Program-made: the position numbers and the translations under genes
Source of the DNA: CAUZSN01 sp963582345
GTDB lineage: Bacteria; Planctomycetota; Planctomycetia; Planctomycetales; Planctomycetaceae
Assembly (NCBI GenBank): GCA_963582345.1
Contig: CAUZSN010000002.1
Span: 7,463 to 71,462, forward strand
Reading direction: 5' to 3'
Length of the DNA: 64,000 nucleotides
Part shown: in pieces, positions 1-9,245 of the stretch
Numbering within the stretch: the stretch's first letter is position 1
Layout of the letters: every line of letters starts with the position of its first letter
Notes under the pieces: generated by a model
Told to the model about the DNA's origin: nothing
Databases searched by the model: none
What the model saw: the letters and a program-made list of their open reading frames with translations, nothing else

Positions 1-1644
1 GCTCAGAACTTTCTGCATTTGCGAACTGGCCGATCCTTGTGGGTTTACCAAACAGCACGGACTATCGGTCAGCCGAGACGATTCACGCACGTTTTCGACT
101 TGCTCTCCCAGAGCTTCTCGGAATAGATTGAGCACTTTTTGAAAACCGGATAGGCTAGCGTCTTCTTGCTTCTTGACGTCTGACGCAGCATCGTTTTCAG
201 TCTTCGGAAATTCGACGTCGGCTGAGTCGATCGAAATCAATGTCCTTTCATTATGCTTGCGCAAGTGTGACAAGGCGAATTCGTCGACAGGATCATTGAG
301 ATATAGGACTTCCAGATTCTTCTTGCGGAAGATTTCGAGATTCGGATTCTTCCGAATCGATTTCAGGTCACGGCCGCCGATGTAGTAAATCTGTTTCTGA
401 TCGTCGTCGGCGCGTTGAACGTATTCATCTAATGAAGTCATTTTTTCCGGGTCGTCGAACTGCGAACTCCGAAAGCGCAACAGGCTTCCGATTGTCTTAC
501 AGTTCTCGAAGTCACTGTGCACACCTTCGCGCAGGCTCGGTCCGAATTGTCGGTAGAAGGTCGAATAATCGTCCGGGGATTCTTCCGACAGAGTTTGCAA
601 GTGACCAAGAACGCGTTTGACCAGCACCTTTCGAATCTTGCGGAATACGGAGTTGTCCTGCAACGTTTCGCGCGAAACATTCAACGGCAGGTCGTCCGAA
701 TCGACCAGCCCGTGCAGGAACCGCAAGTATTCTGGCAACAAATCGCGATTGTCATTTTGCACAAGAATTCGCTTCGCGCATAAATGTAATCCGTGTTCCG
801 TCAAGCCAAAACCCAGCAATTCCAAATTCGACTTGGGACAGTACAGTATCGCGTGAAATTGAAACGGCGTGTCGCTGGAAAGATGAATGTGCCACAGCGG
901 ACTTTCATCAGTTCGGTGTGTCAAGTACTGGTAAAAACTATCGTACTGATCGGCATCTAATTGGCTCTTGGGTTCGACCCAAATCGGCCGCTGTTCATTG
1001 ACGCGTTCATTGCCGAGTTTGATGGGATGGGGCACAAACGTAGAGTATTGGTTTAAGATGATTTTTAATCGTTCCGATTGAGTGAAATCATCCAAGTCTT
1101 TCTTCAGGTGCAGACGCACTTGGGTCCCGCGGGATAGGTCGTTGGCCGGTTCGATGGAGAACGTGCCGGTGCCATCGGATTCCCAGCGAAAGCCCGATTC
1201 GTCTTGATAGCTGCGTGTCAGAACTTCGACTTTCTCAGCCAACATAAATGCCGAATAGAAACCAACGCCAAATTGACCGATCAGCGACAGATTACTTTTT
1301 GAGTCGCCAGAAATATTCTTGAGGAAGTCCAGGGATCCGCTGTGTGCAATCGTGCCTAGACTTTGCACCAAATCGTCGCGCGTCATGCCGATGCCGTTAT
1401 CACAAATTGTCAATGTGTGGTCGTCCACATTCGGCTCGACCGAGATTTCCAGCGACTCATCGGAGCTCAACGTGTTGTCGGTCAATGTCAGATGACGAAA
1501 CTTATCGATTGCGTCGGAAGCATTCGAAATGAGTTCGCGAATGGCGATTTCTTTATTTTGATAGAGCGAATGAGACAACAAATGCAACAGTTGCTTGATT
1601 TCCGTCTGAAACGAAAAATTTTGTTGCTTGGTATCTGTAGTCAT
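1..1644 (-). CDS. htpG: Hsp90-family chaperone HtpG (C-terminal end outside window)
   Basis: ATP-dependent cytosolic chaperone of the Hsp90 family. The frame reads from ATG at 1644 through to base 1 without a stop (548 codons), so the last part of the C-terminal dimerisation domain, about 80 residues by comparison with usual HtpG length, lies outside. The N-terminal GHKL ATPase shows RELISNASDA (catalytic Glu37, Mg-binding Asn41), DNGIGM at residues 82-87 and the lid motif GQFGVGFYS near 123-131; NVSRETLQ marks the middle domain. The start is supported by GGAG 8 nt upstream of the ATG. The gene lies downstream of an hspQ-like gene on the same strand, with an IS-end-like repeat between them. 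Identification is secure. Confidence 0.97.
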   Translation of the reverse strand, partial: MTTDTKQQNFSFQTEIKQLLHLLSHSLYQNKEIAIRELISNASDAIDKFRHLTLTDNTLSSDESLEISVEPNVDDHTLTICDNGIGMTRDDLVQSLGTIAHSGSLDFLKNISGDSKSNLSLIGQFGVGFYSAFMLAEKVEVLTRSYQDESGFRWESDGTGTFSIEPANDLSRGTQVRLHLKKDLDDFTQSERLKIILNQYSTFVPHPIKLGNERVNEQRPIWVEPKSQLDADQYDSFYQYLTHRTDESPLWHIHLSSDTPFQFHAILYCPKSNLELLGFGLTEHGLHLCAKRILVQNDNRDLLPEYLRFLHGLVDSDDLPLNVSRETLQDNSVFRKIRKVLVKRVLGHLQTLSEESPDDYSTFYRQFGPSLREGVHSDFENCKTIGSLLRFRSSQFDDPEKMTSLDEYVQRADDDQKQIYYIGGRDLKSIRKNPNLEIFRKKNLEVLYLNDPVDEFALSHLRKHNERTLISIDSADVEFPKTENDAASDVKKQEDASLSGFQKVLNLFREALGEQVENVRESSRLTDSPCCLVNPQGSASSQMQKVLS

Positions 1645-1715
1645 CGGCAACACTCCATAATCACTCGGCTTTGTCAGACAAAAGAAATATGGGTTTCGAG
1701 ATTTTCCAAAAGGGG

Positions 1716-1788
1716 CTTGCCAGATACTGATCAGTGGAGGAAAACCAAACAGCATCCGGATAATTTCGTGGAAAACCAAGCGGTCGAT
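1716..1788. repeat. IS-end-like repeat, copy 1
   Basis: About 70 bases here match 12418-12488 with a one-base indel and scattered substitutions. Each copy starts GGCTYGCCAGAT and contains inverted arms (CCAGATRCTG and CAGCATCYGG about 20 bases apart) followed by a shared block containing TTCGTGGAAAA. The second copy abuts a decayed transposase gene, so this one is probably a solo insertion-sequence end left between htpG and hspQ. The mobile origin is inference. Confidence 0.55.
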
Positions 1789-1875
1789 ATTGTTCGAATA
1801 GTCATTGGAATATCAAGTCTTTGTGAAGGCGAAAATCCAGGACGTTGGATGTCAGCAAATACAACAGTGATGATA

Positions 1876-2226
1876 TCATCCCGGCCAAGGTTCATCATTG
1901 CGAATATAGACACCATCCTTTAACCCACTGAAGAAGTGCGACAACAATGGATGCTCGATTGGCAGTCCATGTGAATCGGCAGCGAGGTTTTTCGATGCGG
2001 CATAGGTGCAGGTCGATGATCCGTCGACGAGTACGTGGTACCACGGCTGTTGGCGGTCCGGTTGTGTTTGATTCTTGTAGTACCACTCGTCGTTGGCCTG
2101 GCAGAATTCATCGCGGCTAACGACGACTCCACGATAGCCGTAACGCCGATGATGAACCAGTTGCCCCGGATCGAAGATCGGTTGCTCACTGGTGGAATCT
2201 GATGAAAGTCTATCGATCGCAATCAT
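1876..2226 (-). CDS. hspQ: HspQ/YccV-like (hemimethylated-DNA-binding domain) protein
   Basis: Small protein of the YccV-like family, named for HspQ, an E. coli heat-shock protein that modulates Lon and was first described as binding hemimethylated oriC DNA. Family signatures are visible: F-x-PGQLVHHRRYGYRGVVVS near the N-terminus, a WYYKNQ segment, QPWYHVLVDG and YAASKNL in the middle, then HPLLSHFFSG near the end. I chose ATG 2226 (116 aa), which has AGGAA about 13 nt upstream; an in-frame GTG at 2274 would add 16 non-conserved residues. It precedes htpG on the same strand, consistent with a stress-response role. The fold is clear; the biochemical role in this lineage is not. Confidence 0.85.
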   Translation of the reverse strand: MIAIDRLSSDSTSEQPIFDPGQLVHHRRYGYRGVVVSRDEFCQANDEWYYKNQTQPDRQQPWYHVLVDGSSTCTYAASKNLAADSHGLPIEHPLLSHFFSGLKDGVYIRNDEPWPG

Positions 2227-2649
2227 TATCGGCAGGGTTTCCTGTCTTGGAATTGATAGAAGAACAGAGGTCACTCTTCGGACCTTTAGTGCTAAGTCCG
2301 TGCGAGTCTACCATAGTTAATGCTAACTGACATATCCCAGATGGTTTGCACTGAGTCCGCGACGACGGCTGTTGGAGTCGATGATATCCCTCCTTCACCT
2401 CATCGTTCCAGTACTCTATTATCTTGCAGGTTCGTCTCCGCACAATTCTGGTGACTGACAGTACCTTGCAAAGAGCATTGGTATACACTGTCCCTACTCT
2501 ATGATTCACGTGTCTCGTTCAATGACCGTTTTTTCTTAAGCGTCAGTGCCGCCGAATGCGACCGCGTTCGATCAGCAGTGAAACTTGTCGAATGCGGGAC
2601 ACGGTCGAACGGGTTTCTTTTTGTGTTTGGGAGATCGTTCAATGATTCA
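2227..2649. other. Intergenic region with decayed duplicated flank
   Basis: No gene is supported. The right-hand part, from about 2545, is recognisably similar to the sequence upstream of the NYN gene on the other strand (about 9905-10018); the left part shows nothing I recognise. Confidence 0.5.
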
Positions 2650-2805
2650 GTGAGAGCCACAGATTGAAAAAAATTGCGGTTTTTGTTGAGATTTAGAATG
2701 TTGATTTCACCACGAAGCAGGCTTGCCGATGGTACTTTGATTACTGAGCGTTTTGGTCGGCGGAGACGTCCGATTGTCAAGTTGTCGCGGCGCTTGAAGC
2801 GTTAG
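2650..2805 (+). pseudogene. Gutted copy of NYN/LabA-like gene
   Basis: Reading + strand, GTG at 2650 opens a stretch matching the 5' end of the intact NYN gene (complement of 9904 downward) through the codons for about residues 1-48. The match then jumps directly to the last codons of that gene (TTGAAGCGTTAG, ending at 2805). An in-frame stop appears early (GATTGA in place of AAAGTG) and the catalytic Asp codon is altered, so no functional NYN protein can be made. The spacing from the relic stop to the next gene's start is the same as in the other copy. This is one half of a reciprocal duplication (see findings). Confidence 0.88.
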
Positions 2806-2826
2806 CGGCACATGTGGAGTGCCTTC

Positions 2827-3675
2827 ATGAAAATCGCCGGGGTCCAAATGGATGTCAGTTTGGGTGACGTGGTCGCCAACGTTGACAAGATGATCGAACG
2901 ATTGCGGACGACTGACCGGGAAGGAGCTGAATTGACCGTGTTTCCCGAATGCACAGTCAGCGGATATTGTTTCAAAAGCCTTGAGGAGGCTCATCCCTTT
3001 GTCCAATCGACTTCGGCATCGGCGACGGAACGATTGAGTCATGCGTGTGCCGACCTGGGCGTATTTGCGATCTTTGGGATGTTGGAGGCGGACGGTCAGC
3101 GTACATTCAATACGGCAGTCCTGGTCGGCCCTGAAGGCGTCATCGGGACGTATCGGAAGATCCACCTTCCATTTTTGGGGATTGACAGGCACGCAATGTA
3201 TGGAGACCGCGCGTTCGCCGTTCATAACGCGGGCGACCTGCGAGTGGGCATGAATATCTGCTACGACGCAACATTTCCGGAAGCATCTCGCTCTTTGGCA
3301 ATTCTGGGTGCAGATTTGATTGCGCTACCGACGAACTGGCCTGCTGGAGCCGAATGCGTCGCTGACCACGTCATCAATACACGGGCACTGGAAAACAACG
3401 TTTACTACATAGCTGTCAATCGCGTCGGCATCGAAGGCGGGTTTCAATTCATCGGACTCAGTCGCATTTGTGCTCCGAACGGTCAGACGCTGGCGTCGTC
3501 GTCGGGCATGGACGAAGAAATTATCTATGCCGAAATTGACCTCGAAGCTGCCCGCAACAAGCGCATCGCACGCGAACCGGGATGCTACGCCATCGATCGC
3601 ATGGCCGATCGGCGACCGGAAATGTATAAATTGCTGACGCAGCCGCACGGATTGACGAGTCCGGGACGCGAATGA
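2827..3675 (+). CDS. Carbon-nitrogen hydrolase (nitrilase superfamily)
   Basis: Cytosolic amidase/nitrilase-fold hydrolase of 282 residues acting on a non-peptide C-N bond; the substrate cannot be read from sequence. The Glu-Lys-Cys triad is complete: Glu41 in TVFPEC, Lys111 in TYRKIHLPF and Cys145 in MNICYDATFPE. I chose ATG 2827 because GTGGAG lies about 9 nt upstream and MKIAGVQMD is the family's usual first strand; ATG 2812 would overlap that ribosome-binding site. A gutted NYN gene ends 21 bases upstream, and a 5' fragment of a second nitrilase copy follows the intact NYN gene at 9246-9392, so the two genes were once an adjacent pair. Confidence 0.92.
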   Translation: MKIAGVQMDVSLGDVVANVDKMIERLRTTDREGAELTVFPECTVSGYCFKSLEEAHPFVQSTSASATERLSHACADLGVFAIFGMLEADGQRTFNTAVLVGPEGVIGTYRKIHLPFLGIDRHAMYGDRAFAVHNAGDLRVGMNICYDATFPEASRSLAILGADLIALPTNWPAGAECVADHVINTRALENNVYYIAVNRVGIEGGFQFIGLSRICAPNGQTLASSSGMDEEIIYAEIDLEAARNKRIAREPGCYAIDRMADRRPEMYKLLTQPHGLTSPGRE

Positions 3676-4161
3676 GAACTGGAACCGTCTTAGGTGGTCC
3701 GCTAACGTTCGTTGCTGCGTCGGTAAAATGCAATTGTCGATCAACGAACCAACATTATGCACTGAGTCGTTTGTGCTAACGGAATGAACAGACAGATCTT
3801 TGAAGGTTGGGGAGTTTCGTCAGGTTAGTGCTTGCGACTATCTTGCGCTCGTGAGTTGCGTTCGGTTTTCGTCATGATGGCAACCATATCGTTGCTGTCG
3901 ACGGGAAAGTCGCACCGGTGAGAATTCTCTGATTTACAAAACCCGTAGGACCAAAATCCTGAGCCGACTATTTCGACCTGTAAAATGTGGGCTTTACAAC
4001 GCCTAGCCGCAATCGCATCGCAAGCTGCAGATCAGCATCCCGGGTGGCTAAGTCGGCCGACGTGTTTGATCAGCAATGAAATCAATCCGAGTTCGGTTGC
4101 AAACGACTTTGGCCAATTCGCCGTCAGCTTTCACGGCGCACAATACTTGTACTCTGTGCGG
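3676..4161. other. Non-coding or unrecognised stretch
   Basis: The 486 bases between the nitrilase and the convergent alkaline phosphatase hold no convincing gene. Short open frames lack domain signatures and no strong terminator hairpin was seen. Confidence 0.4.
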
Positions 4162-5850
4162 CTAACGTGATTCTGGCTCCTTCGATTCATTGGCGATGAG
4201 TCCGTGTGGGTTGTCAATCACGAGATAGTGTCCATGGTCAGCCGTGACGATTAGTAGCGATTCGTGCCAGTTACTGTTGGACTCGACCCATTCAGTAATG
4301 ACGCGGACGGCCCGATCGCCGCTGAGCACAGCACCAATGCTTGTGTCGATGTTGTTGTCATGATTTGCCCAGTCTACGTCACCGGCTTCGACCATGAGCC
4401 AGAACCCCTTTGGGTTAGTCGAAAGAACATCGAGTGCCGCGCAAGTCAATTCAGCGAGCGTCGGATTCTCGCAGATGTCCGCCAGAGAGTACTCTTCAGC
4501 TTTCCCGAAACGCCCCGGTGCAGGTTGATAGTCTCCGTCGGCAGTGGCGTACGGAAGGTGCCCCTCGTATTTTCCGAGGCCGTAAAAGCCAAGCAGTCGG
4601 CAATTCCCACAAACGGCCTGCTGTGCCGCGTGGCGCAGTTCTGGCCCGCCTGGAACTCCTCGACGTCGCACAGCCACGACATAGCGACCATCGTTTATAA
4701 CATCCACGGCCGTCAGATCGTTGCTTGCTAGGTAAATGTTCCCCGGAATAAAGTTTTCCCCCTGTGCCTTGTTCTCGGTCGCTTCGACACCGAATCCACC
4801 ACCGAGCAGCACTTCGATACCGGCAAGCGGTTTGATGGGATGTGAGATCGAAGGCAGCCCCAGCAGATCGCGCGTAAGGTCCTGATAGTCCAAGCGCGAA
4901 ACATTGTGCGCGTACGCCGCCGCTGGAGTCGCATGAGAGATTGGAACGTTGGAAACGACCCCAATCGAATAGCCCCGTGCTTGTGCTTCATGAGCAATCG
5001 TTGTCAACCGACTGCCGGCATAGTTGACGTTGATGGCACCGTTATATGTTTTCGCTCCCGTCGTCATGCTGGTCGCTGAACTCGCTGAGTCGGCGTATGC
5101 ATGGCGTAACGGTGCATCGATTGGCCGAGAGATGAGGTATTCCGGATCAGATCCAGGACTCCACGGAGTCAAGCCACCTTTGTCAGGGACATAGCCGCCT
5201 GGAATAATGCCTCCTGGATTGAGGACCGACTGCAGATTCACATCCGACTCCGTTCCACTATTATGCGGGCTTGTCACCAGGAATCCGAACTCGGTCGTGC
5301 CTGCTGCCGTGTAGTCTTGGAAGTGCAACCCCGTTCCCCGACCAGATTCGTATTTGAGAGAACCGCTAGAAACGATGGCAGCGGCCTGTGTGGTCTGCCA
5401 GTCCATTCCGTCAAAGATGACAAGGAAGACGTGCTTTCGCCCGGCGACCAGGGCCGCACGTTGTAGAGTAGCCAAGTCCGTCTGATCGAGGTAATCCGCT
5501 GTGGCTGCAACGGTCTGCTTAGGAATTCTTCCGTAGAGTTCACGAACCTTTTGTTGATTGCGGTAGGCACTGTCCGCGCCCGTGTAGTTTGTTAACTCGA
5601 TGCCGGCGCCAGCTCTTCGAGTTCCGAACGTATAGACCGGGATCAGCCGATTTGAATGGGTGCTCCACTGTTTGTAGTTACTTGGCTCATGACCCCAGTG
5701 AATGATTGACGAGCGTTCCAGTTGAATTGCGTGGACCTGCACATTCCGGATGTGGTCTGCTGACTGCAGCAGGGTTGCTGGCATGACGAATATGAACAAC
5801 GCAGTCCTAACCCGCGAACGCCATCGGCGAATAAAAGTAAAACTATGCAT
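4162..5850 (-). CDS. Alkaline phosphatase, exported
   Basis: Phosphomonoesterase of the alkaline phosphatase (PhoA-type) superfamily, 562 residues, probably periplasmic for phosphate scavenging. ATG 5850 gives an export signal: basic FIRRWRSRVR then a hydrophobic run to about residue 28; a start at 5940 would add 30 residues that do not look native. The first metal Asp is in VIFDGMD (Asp147). The nucleophile motif DSASSAT has Ser255, matching DSAxSAT of PhoA. MVEAGDVDWANHDNN and TADHGHY near the C-terminus supply further metal ligands. The central region, about residues 170-250, is longer than in PhoA. It is transcribed alone; no pho-box was identified. Confidence 0.9.
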   Translation of the reverse strand: MHSFTFIRRWRSRVRTALFIFVMPATLLQSADHIRNVQVHAIQLERSSIIHWGHEPSNYKQWSTHSNRLIPVYTFGTRRAGAGIELTNYTGADSAYRNQQKVRELYGRIPKQTVAATADYLDQTDLATLQRAALVAGRKHVFLVIFDGMDWQTTQAAAIVSSGSLKYESGRGTGLHFQDYTAAGTTEFGFLVTSPHNSGTESDVNLQSVLNPGGIIPGGYVPDKGGLTPWSPGSDPEYLISRPIDAPLRHAYADSASSATSMTTGAKTYNGAINVNYAGSRLTTIAHEAQARGYSIGVVSNVPISHATPAAAYAHNVSRLDYQDLTRDLLGLPSISHPIKPLAGIEVLLGGGFGVEATENKAQGENFIPGNIYLASNDLTAVDVINDGRYVVAVRRRGVPGGPELRHAAQQAVCGNCRLLGFYGLGKYEGHLPYATADGDYQPAPGRFGKAEEYSLADICENPTLAELTCAALDVLSTNPKGFWLMVEAGDVDWANHDNNIDTSIGAVLSGDRAVRVITEWVESNSNWHESLLIVTADHGHYLVIDNPHGLIANESKEPESR

Positions 5851-6104
5851 GGATCGTCTATCGGTTTGAATCGGTACAATTGCAATGGGCGTACGTACGC
5901 AAGTGAGCCTTGAGTAGGAGCGTGTACAGCAGTTTTTCACCAGTGCCAGTCGTCAGAGTTCGCGGTGGTAGCCGCAAGTGCCTAAACTTTCAAATGACAC
6001 AAGTTGTTGACTGTGAACTCGGATGGAATACTTGAGAGAGACTGGGAAAGTCGGGTTATCACACGAGGTTTCCTACACGGCATTACAACGGGGTAAGTGT
6101 ACTC

Positions 6105-6776
6105 TTACACAACTGCTCGAGCGATCTCTGCTTCGATCGGATCGTGCTTTTGTTCGAGTTCGTTGAGTGCTGTCTCAATGCGCACTCGGTATTGCTCAAG
6201 ACTTTCGTCTTTTCGCGGTGCGAGGGGTTTGCCAAAATAGGCGTTGATCGTCGAGAAGGGCTTGGGTATCTGCATGCGATCCCAGGTGCCGGTCAGAATC
6301 CAGCGCCGCGTAGGCACTGCAACAATGTTGATGACTACTGCGCCAGTCCTTTGCGAGAGGAGGGCGATACCCTTATTGAGTCGGTTGCGTGGTCCCCGCG
6401 GCCCATCCACAGCTAGGTAGGCTGGCGCCCCGCTCAGAACGTGCTCAATCAAAGCGCGAACCGCTGCAGATCCCCCTTTGTCGCGATCGGTCCGACAACT
6501 GGAACCGCGGATCGGGATGATTCCTAGTGCACGCAGGCCGCGGATCAACAGCTGTCCGTCCGTGGAGCGAGACACCATTGCACCCGTGCCGGGTTCACCA
6601 TCAATAATCGTAGCGACCTGATGAGCGTGCAGGGCTGAGTATACATACGGTTGTGATTTGGCACGCAACTCACGACGAGGGTCATTGTGCAGATGGGTTC
6701 GACAGCACGCTCGAAGCAGCAGGAACACCATTGCCATTAGCCATTCAATCACCCAATAATGAAACTTTATGATCAC
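6105..6776 (-). CDS. DUF374 lysophospholipid acyltransferase-family protein
   Basis: Protein of 223 residues of the DUF374 family, related to glycerol-phosphate and lipid A acyltransferases and often found in lipid A-producing bacteria. The N-terminus (about residues 7-25) is a hydrophobic anchor. Family motifs are MVSRSTDGQLL, ALGIIPIRGSS and AYLAVDGPRGPR, the last being the acceptor-site motif. The usual catalytic HX4D motif appears replaced by the SALHAHQ region, as is common in DUF374. The start is a GTG at 6776; an ATG 13 codons further in is possible. A lipid-envelope role fits the presence of waaA in this window, but the substrate is inferred only from the family. Confidence 0.85.
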   Translation of the reverse strand: MIIKFHYWVIEWLMAMVFLLLRACCRTHLHNDPRRELRAKSQPYVYSALHAHQVATIIDGEPGTGAMVSRSTDGQLLIRGLRALGIIPIRGSSCRTDRDKGGSAAVRALIEHVLSGAPAYLAVDGPRGPRNRLNKGIALLSQRTGAVVINIVAVPTRRWILTGTWDRMQIPKPFSTINAYFGKPLAPRKDESLEQYRVRIETALNELEQKHDPIEAEIARAVV

Positions 6777-6985
6777 TCAATCGACTCGCAAATCAAATCG
6801 ACGATCCGAGTTTGTCGAATCGGCTCACCCTGAAAAGGCAAGGTAAAAAACCTTACCACACCGCACGATTTGAGAATAGAGAGATACCTCTGAACCAGTA
6901 TTCCAAGGCCATGTGGGAAGAACTGGTTCAGCAAGGCAAGCTGAAGCATGCGGCTCACGGCACTTACAAACAGTTGACTTTCTAA
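6773..6985 (+). pseudogene. C-terminal remnant of unrecognised gene
   Basis: An open frame of 70 codons without a convincing start ends at TAA 6983-6985. Its protein-like tail includes GKKPYHTARFEN and QYSKAMWEELVQQGKLKH. Its 5' end overlaps the start of the oppositely oriented acyltransferase gene, and a dinB stub follows 36 bases later. It is probably the end of a lost gene that preceded dinB, but I do not recognise the family. Confidence 0.35.
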
Positions 6986-7021
6986 ACGGAAGTATAGTTT
7001 CTTCAAGAATCATAATTATCC

Positions 7022-7093
7022 ATGATCCTGCACGTCGACATGGACGCCTTCTATGAGGCTTGCGAGAAATGTGTTCGCTATCGCCCACGCTGA
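7022..7093 (+). pseudogene. N-terminal stub of DinB-like Y-family DNA polymerase
   Basis: ATG 7022 begins MILHVDMDAFYEACEK and stops after 23 residues. VDMDAFYxxxE is the catalytic start of Y-family translesion polymerases (DNA polymerase IV). Nothing in the next 220 bases continues the polymerase in any frame I read, so this is a truncated relic, not a simple frameshift. Confidence 0.75.
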
Positions 7094-7312
7094 AAATACG
7101 CGTTGTGATATTCATCCCACGGTTATTCATGTTTGGAATCGTGGTTGGTCCAGGCTTTTGGGAGTGAGATCTTGACTTCGGAATAGTGACTTGGCATCCT
7201 GGCTCCGTTGGTTTACGGGATCCAGTTTCATCTGCGAGCGGGCTTGACACTGCGATAAGTTTGTCGAGGCACAAAACGACTTGACCACCACACGACTCAT
7301 AAATTAGCTGTG

Positions 7313-9127
7313 CTAGGCTCTTCGTCGCGTCTTGCGCTTTCGGTCCGTTTCCTTCAGCAACATCTTGCGTAGCCGGATTTGGGTGGGCGTGACCTCGACG
7401 AGTTCGTCTTCCTCAACGTACTCCAGTGCTGCCTCTAGAGAAAGCTCGCGGGGCGGTTTCAGTAGGATGTTGTCATCGCTGCCCGCCGCGCGGGTGTTTG
7501 TCAGCTTCTTTTCCTTGCTGGGATTGACGGGCATGTCGTTGTCACGGCTGTTTTCGCCAACGATCATCCCTTCGTAGATCTCGACACCCGGAGCGATAAA
7601 TAACTCGGCGCGTTGTTGTAGTCCGTTGAGCGCATAAGCGACCGCCTTGCCGTTGACCTTGGAGACAAGCACGCCATTGGCGCGACCGGGGATGTCACCA
7701 TCCATCGCGCGATATTCAGAAAAGCGATGATGTGCGATCGCCGTGCCCTGTGTCGCGTTTAGCAAGCGCGTCCGTAGTCCGATCAACCCTCGGGCGGGTA
7801 TCAAAAACGTTACGTGAGTATACGTGCCGCGAGTCGTCATGTGCTCTAGTGCGCCGCGTCGTTCACCAACCAACTCCATAACTGGCCCCAGCTTGCTGCT
7901 TGGTATCTCGACGACCAGTGTCTCGAACGGCTCTTCTTTGGCTCCGTCACGCTCCCGGACAATCACGTGCGGCTTGCCGACTGAGAACTCGTAGCCCTCG
8001 CGTCGCATCGTTTCGATTAAGATGGACAAATGCAGCACGCCGCGACCGGAAACCGCCATCGAATCGGTTCCTTCGATCGGGCGGACGCGTAAAGCGACGT
8101 TGCGCTCCAGTTCTTTGATCAGTCGCTCTTTGACTTGGCGTGTCGTGACATACTTGCCTTCGCGGCCCGCCAACGGAGAATTGTTGACGCTAAACACCAT
8201 CTCGAGTGTCGGTTCATCCACCGTCAGTCGTGGAAGCGCTCGTGGATGCGCCGGATCACAGATCGTGTCGCTGATCTCCACGTCTTCGATCCCGACAATC
8301 CCGACGACTTCGCCCGCGGCGGCCTCATTTGTCTCGACGCGTCCGAGGTTCTTGAAGATGAATAGCTCGGCCACCTTTCCCGACGAGACTTGTCCATCTG
8401 CTTGCATCAGTGTGACGTTTTGTCCCTTATGCATCGTGCCGGATTGAATTCGGCCAATCGCGATGCGGCCTACGTAGTCCGACCAGTCCAGCGTCGTTAC
8501 CAGCAGTTGTAAAGGTTGGTCCGGCGACACTTCCGGGCCGGGGACTTGTTCGAGGATCAGCTCCAGCAACGACTCAATCGAATCGGTTGGGATGGCAGGG
8601 TCGTGTGTCGTATAGCCATATTTGCTGCTGGCGAACAGGTAGGGTATATCATCAATATTCTGATCCACTCCCAATTCCATCAACAGTTCAAACGTTTGGT
8701 CGAGCACGACGTACGGCTGGGCATCGGCACGATCGATCTTGTTGATCACGATGATTGGCTTCAGGCCGAACTCGAGCGCTTTGGAGAGCACGAAGCGCGT
8801 CTGTGGAAGTGGGCCTTCCGCAGCGTCGACCAATAACACAGCGCCATCTGCCATGCGGATCACGCGTTCCACTTCGCCGCCAAAATCGGCGTGACCCGGC
8901 GTATCGAAAATGTTGATCTTCACCCCCCGATAAGGCAACGCAATGTTTTTGGCGAGGATTGTGATGCCCCGCTCGCGTTCCAAATCGTTCGAGTCGAGAA
9001 TGCAATTATCCTTCAACTGGTTGTCGCGGAACTGCCCGCTTTGCCTCAGCAGACAATCGACCAACGTCGTCTTACCATGGTCGACATGGGCCATAATTAC
9101 GATATTGCGGATGTCATCGCGACGCAT
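7313..9127 (-). CDS. typA: Ribosome-associated GTPase TypA/BipA
   Basis: Translational GTPase of the EF-G/LepA class that binds 70S ribosomes and supports growth under stress and ribosome assembly. At 604 residues it has the normal length. G1 is AHVDHGKTTL (residues 13-22), the switch region is ERERGITI, G3 is DTPGHADFGG, and G4 is NKIDR. EF-Tu domain 2, an EF-G-like domain V (ELVGERRGALEHM) and the TypA-specific C-terminal domain (GLIGLRTRLLNATQGTA) follow in order. It ends with a basic tail, KRKTRRRA. ATG 9127 places G1 at the usual distance. It stands alone between a dinB stub and a nitrilase stub. Confidence 0.98.
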   Translation of the reverse strand: MRRDDIRNIVIMAHVDHGKTTLVDCLLRQSGQFRDNQLKDNCILDSNDLERERGITILAKNIALPYRGVKINIFDTPGHADFGGEVERVIRMADGAVLLVDAAEGPLPQTRFVLSKALEFGLKPIIVINKIDRADAQPYVVLDQTFELLMELGVDQNIDDIPYLFASSKYGYTTHDPAIPTDSIESLLELILEQVPGPEVSPDQPLQLLVTTLDWSDYVGRIAIGRIQSGTMHKGQNVTLMQADGQVSSGKVAELFIFKNLGRVETNEAAAGEVVGIVGIEDVEISDTICDPAHPRALPRLTVDEPTLEMVFSVNNSPLAGREGKYVTTRQVKERLIKELERNVALRVRPIEGTDSMAVSGRGVLHLSILIETMRREGYEFSVGKPHVIVRERDGAKEEPFETLVVEIPSSKLGPVMELVGERRGALEHMTTRGTYTHVTFLIPARGLIGLRTRLLNATQGTAIAHHRFSEYRAMDGDIPGRANGVLVSKVNGKAVAYALNGLQQRAELFIAPGVEIYEGMIVGENSRDNDMPVNPSKEKKLTNTRAAGSDDNILLKPPRELSLEAALEYVEEDELVEVTPTQIRLRKMLLKETDRKRKTRRRA

Positions 9128-9245
9128 TGGCGAGGTTGGATGGAGATTTCGGTTTGGCGGACTTGATTGCTAACGTCTCCGCACTCCCAGTAAAATCAAC
9201 GTCGGGAAGCACCAGCTAGTGGCAAGGAGGCGGATAGAAGCCGCT

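Noticed and set aside
1655..1690. TTGTCT...TATGGA promoter-like pair upstream of htpG
   Set aside because: The apparent -10 box overlaps the ribosome-binding site, so it cannot serve as the promoter of this start.
2499..2780. Minus-strand frame resembling the + strand frame at 9710-10351
   Set aside because: The similarity is an antisense echo of the NYN duplication; neither antisense frame is a credible gene.
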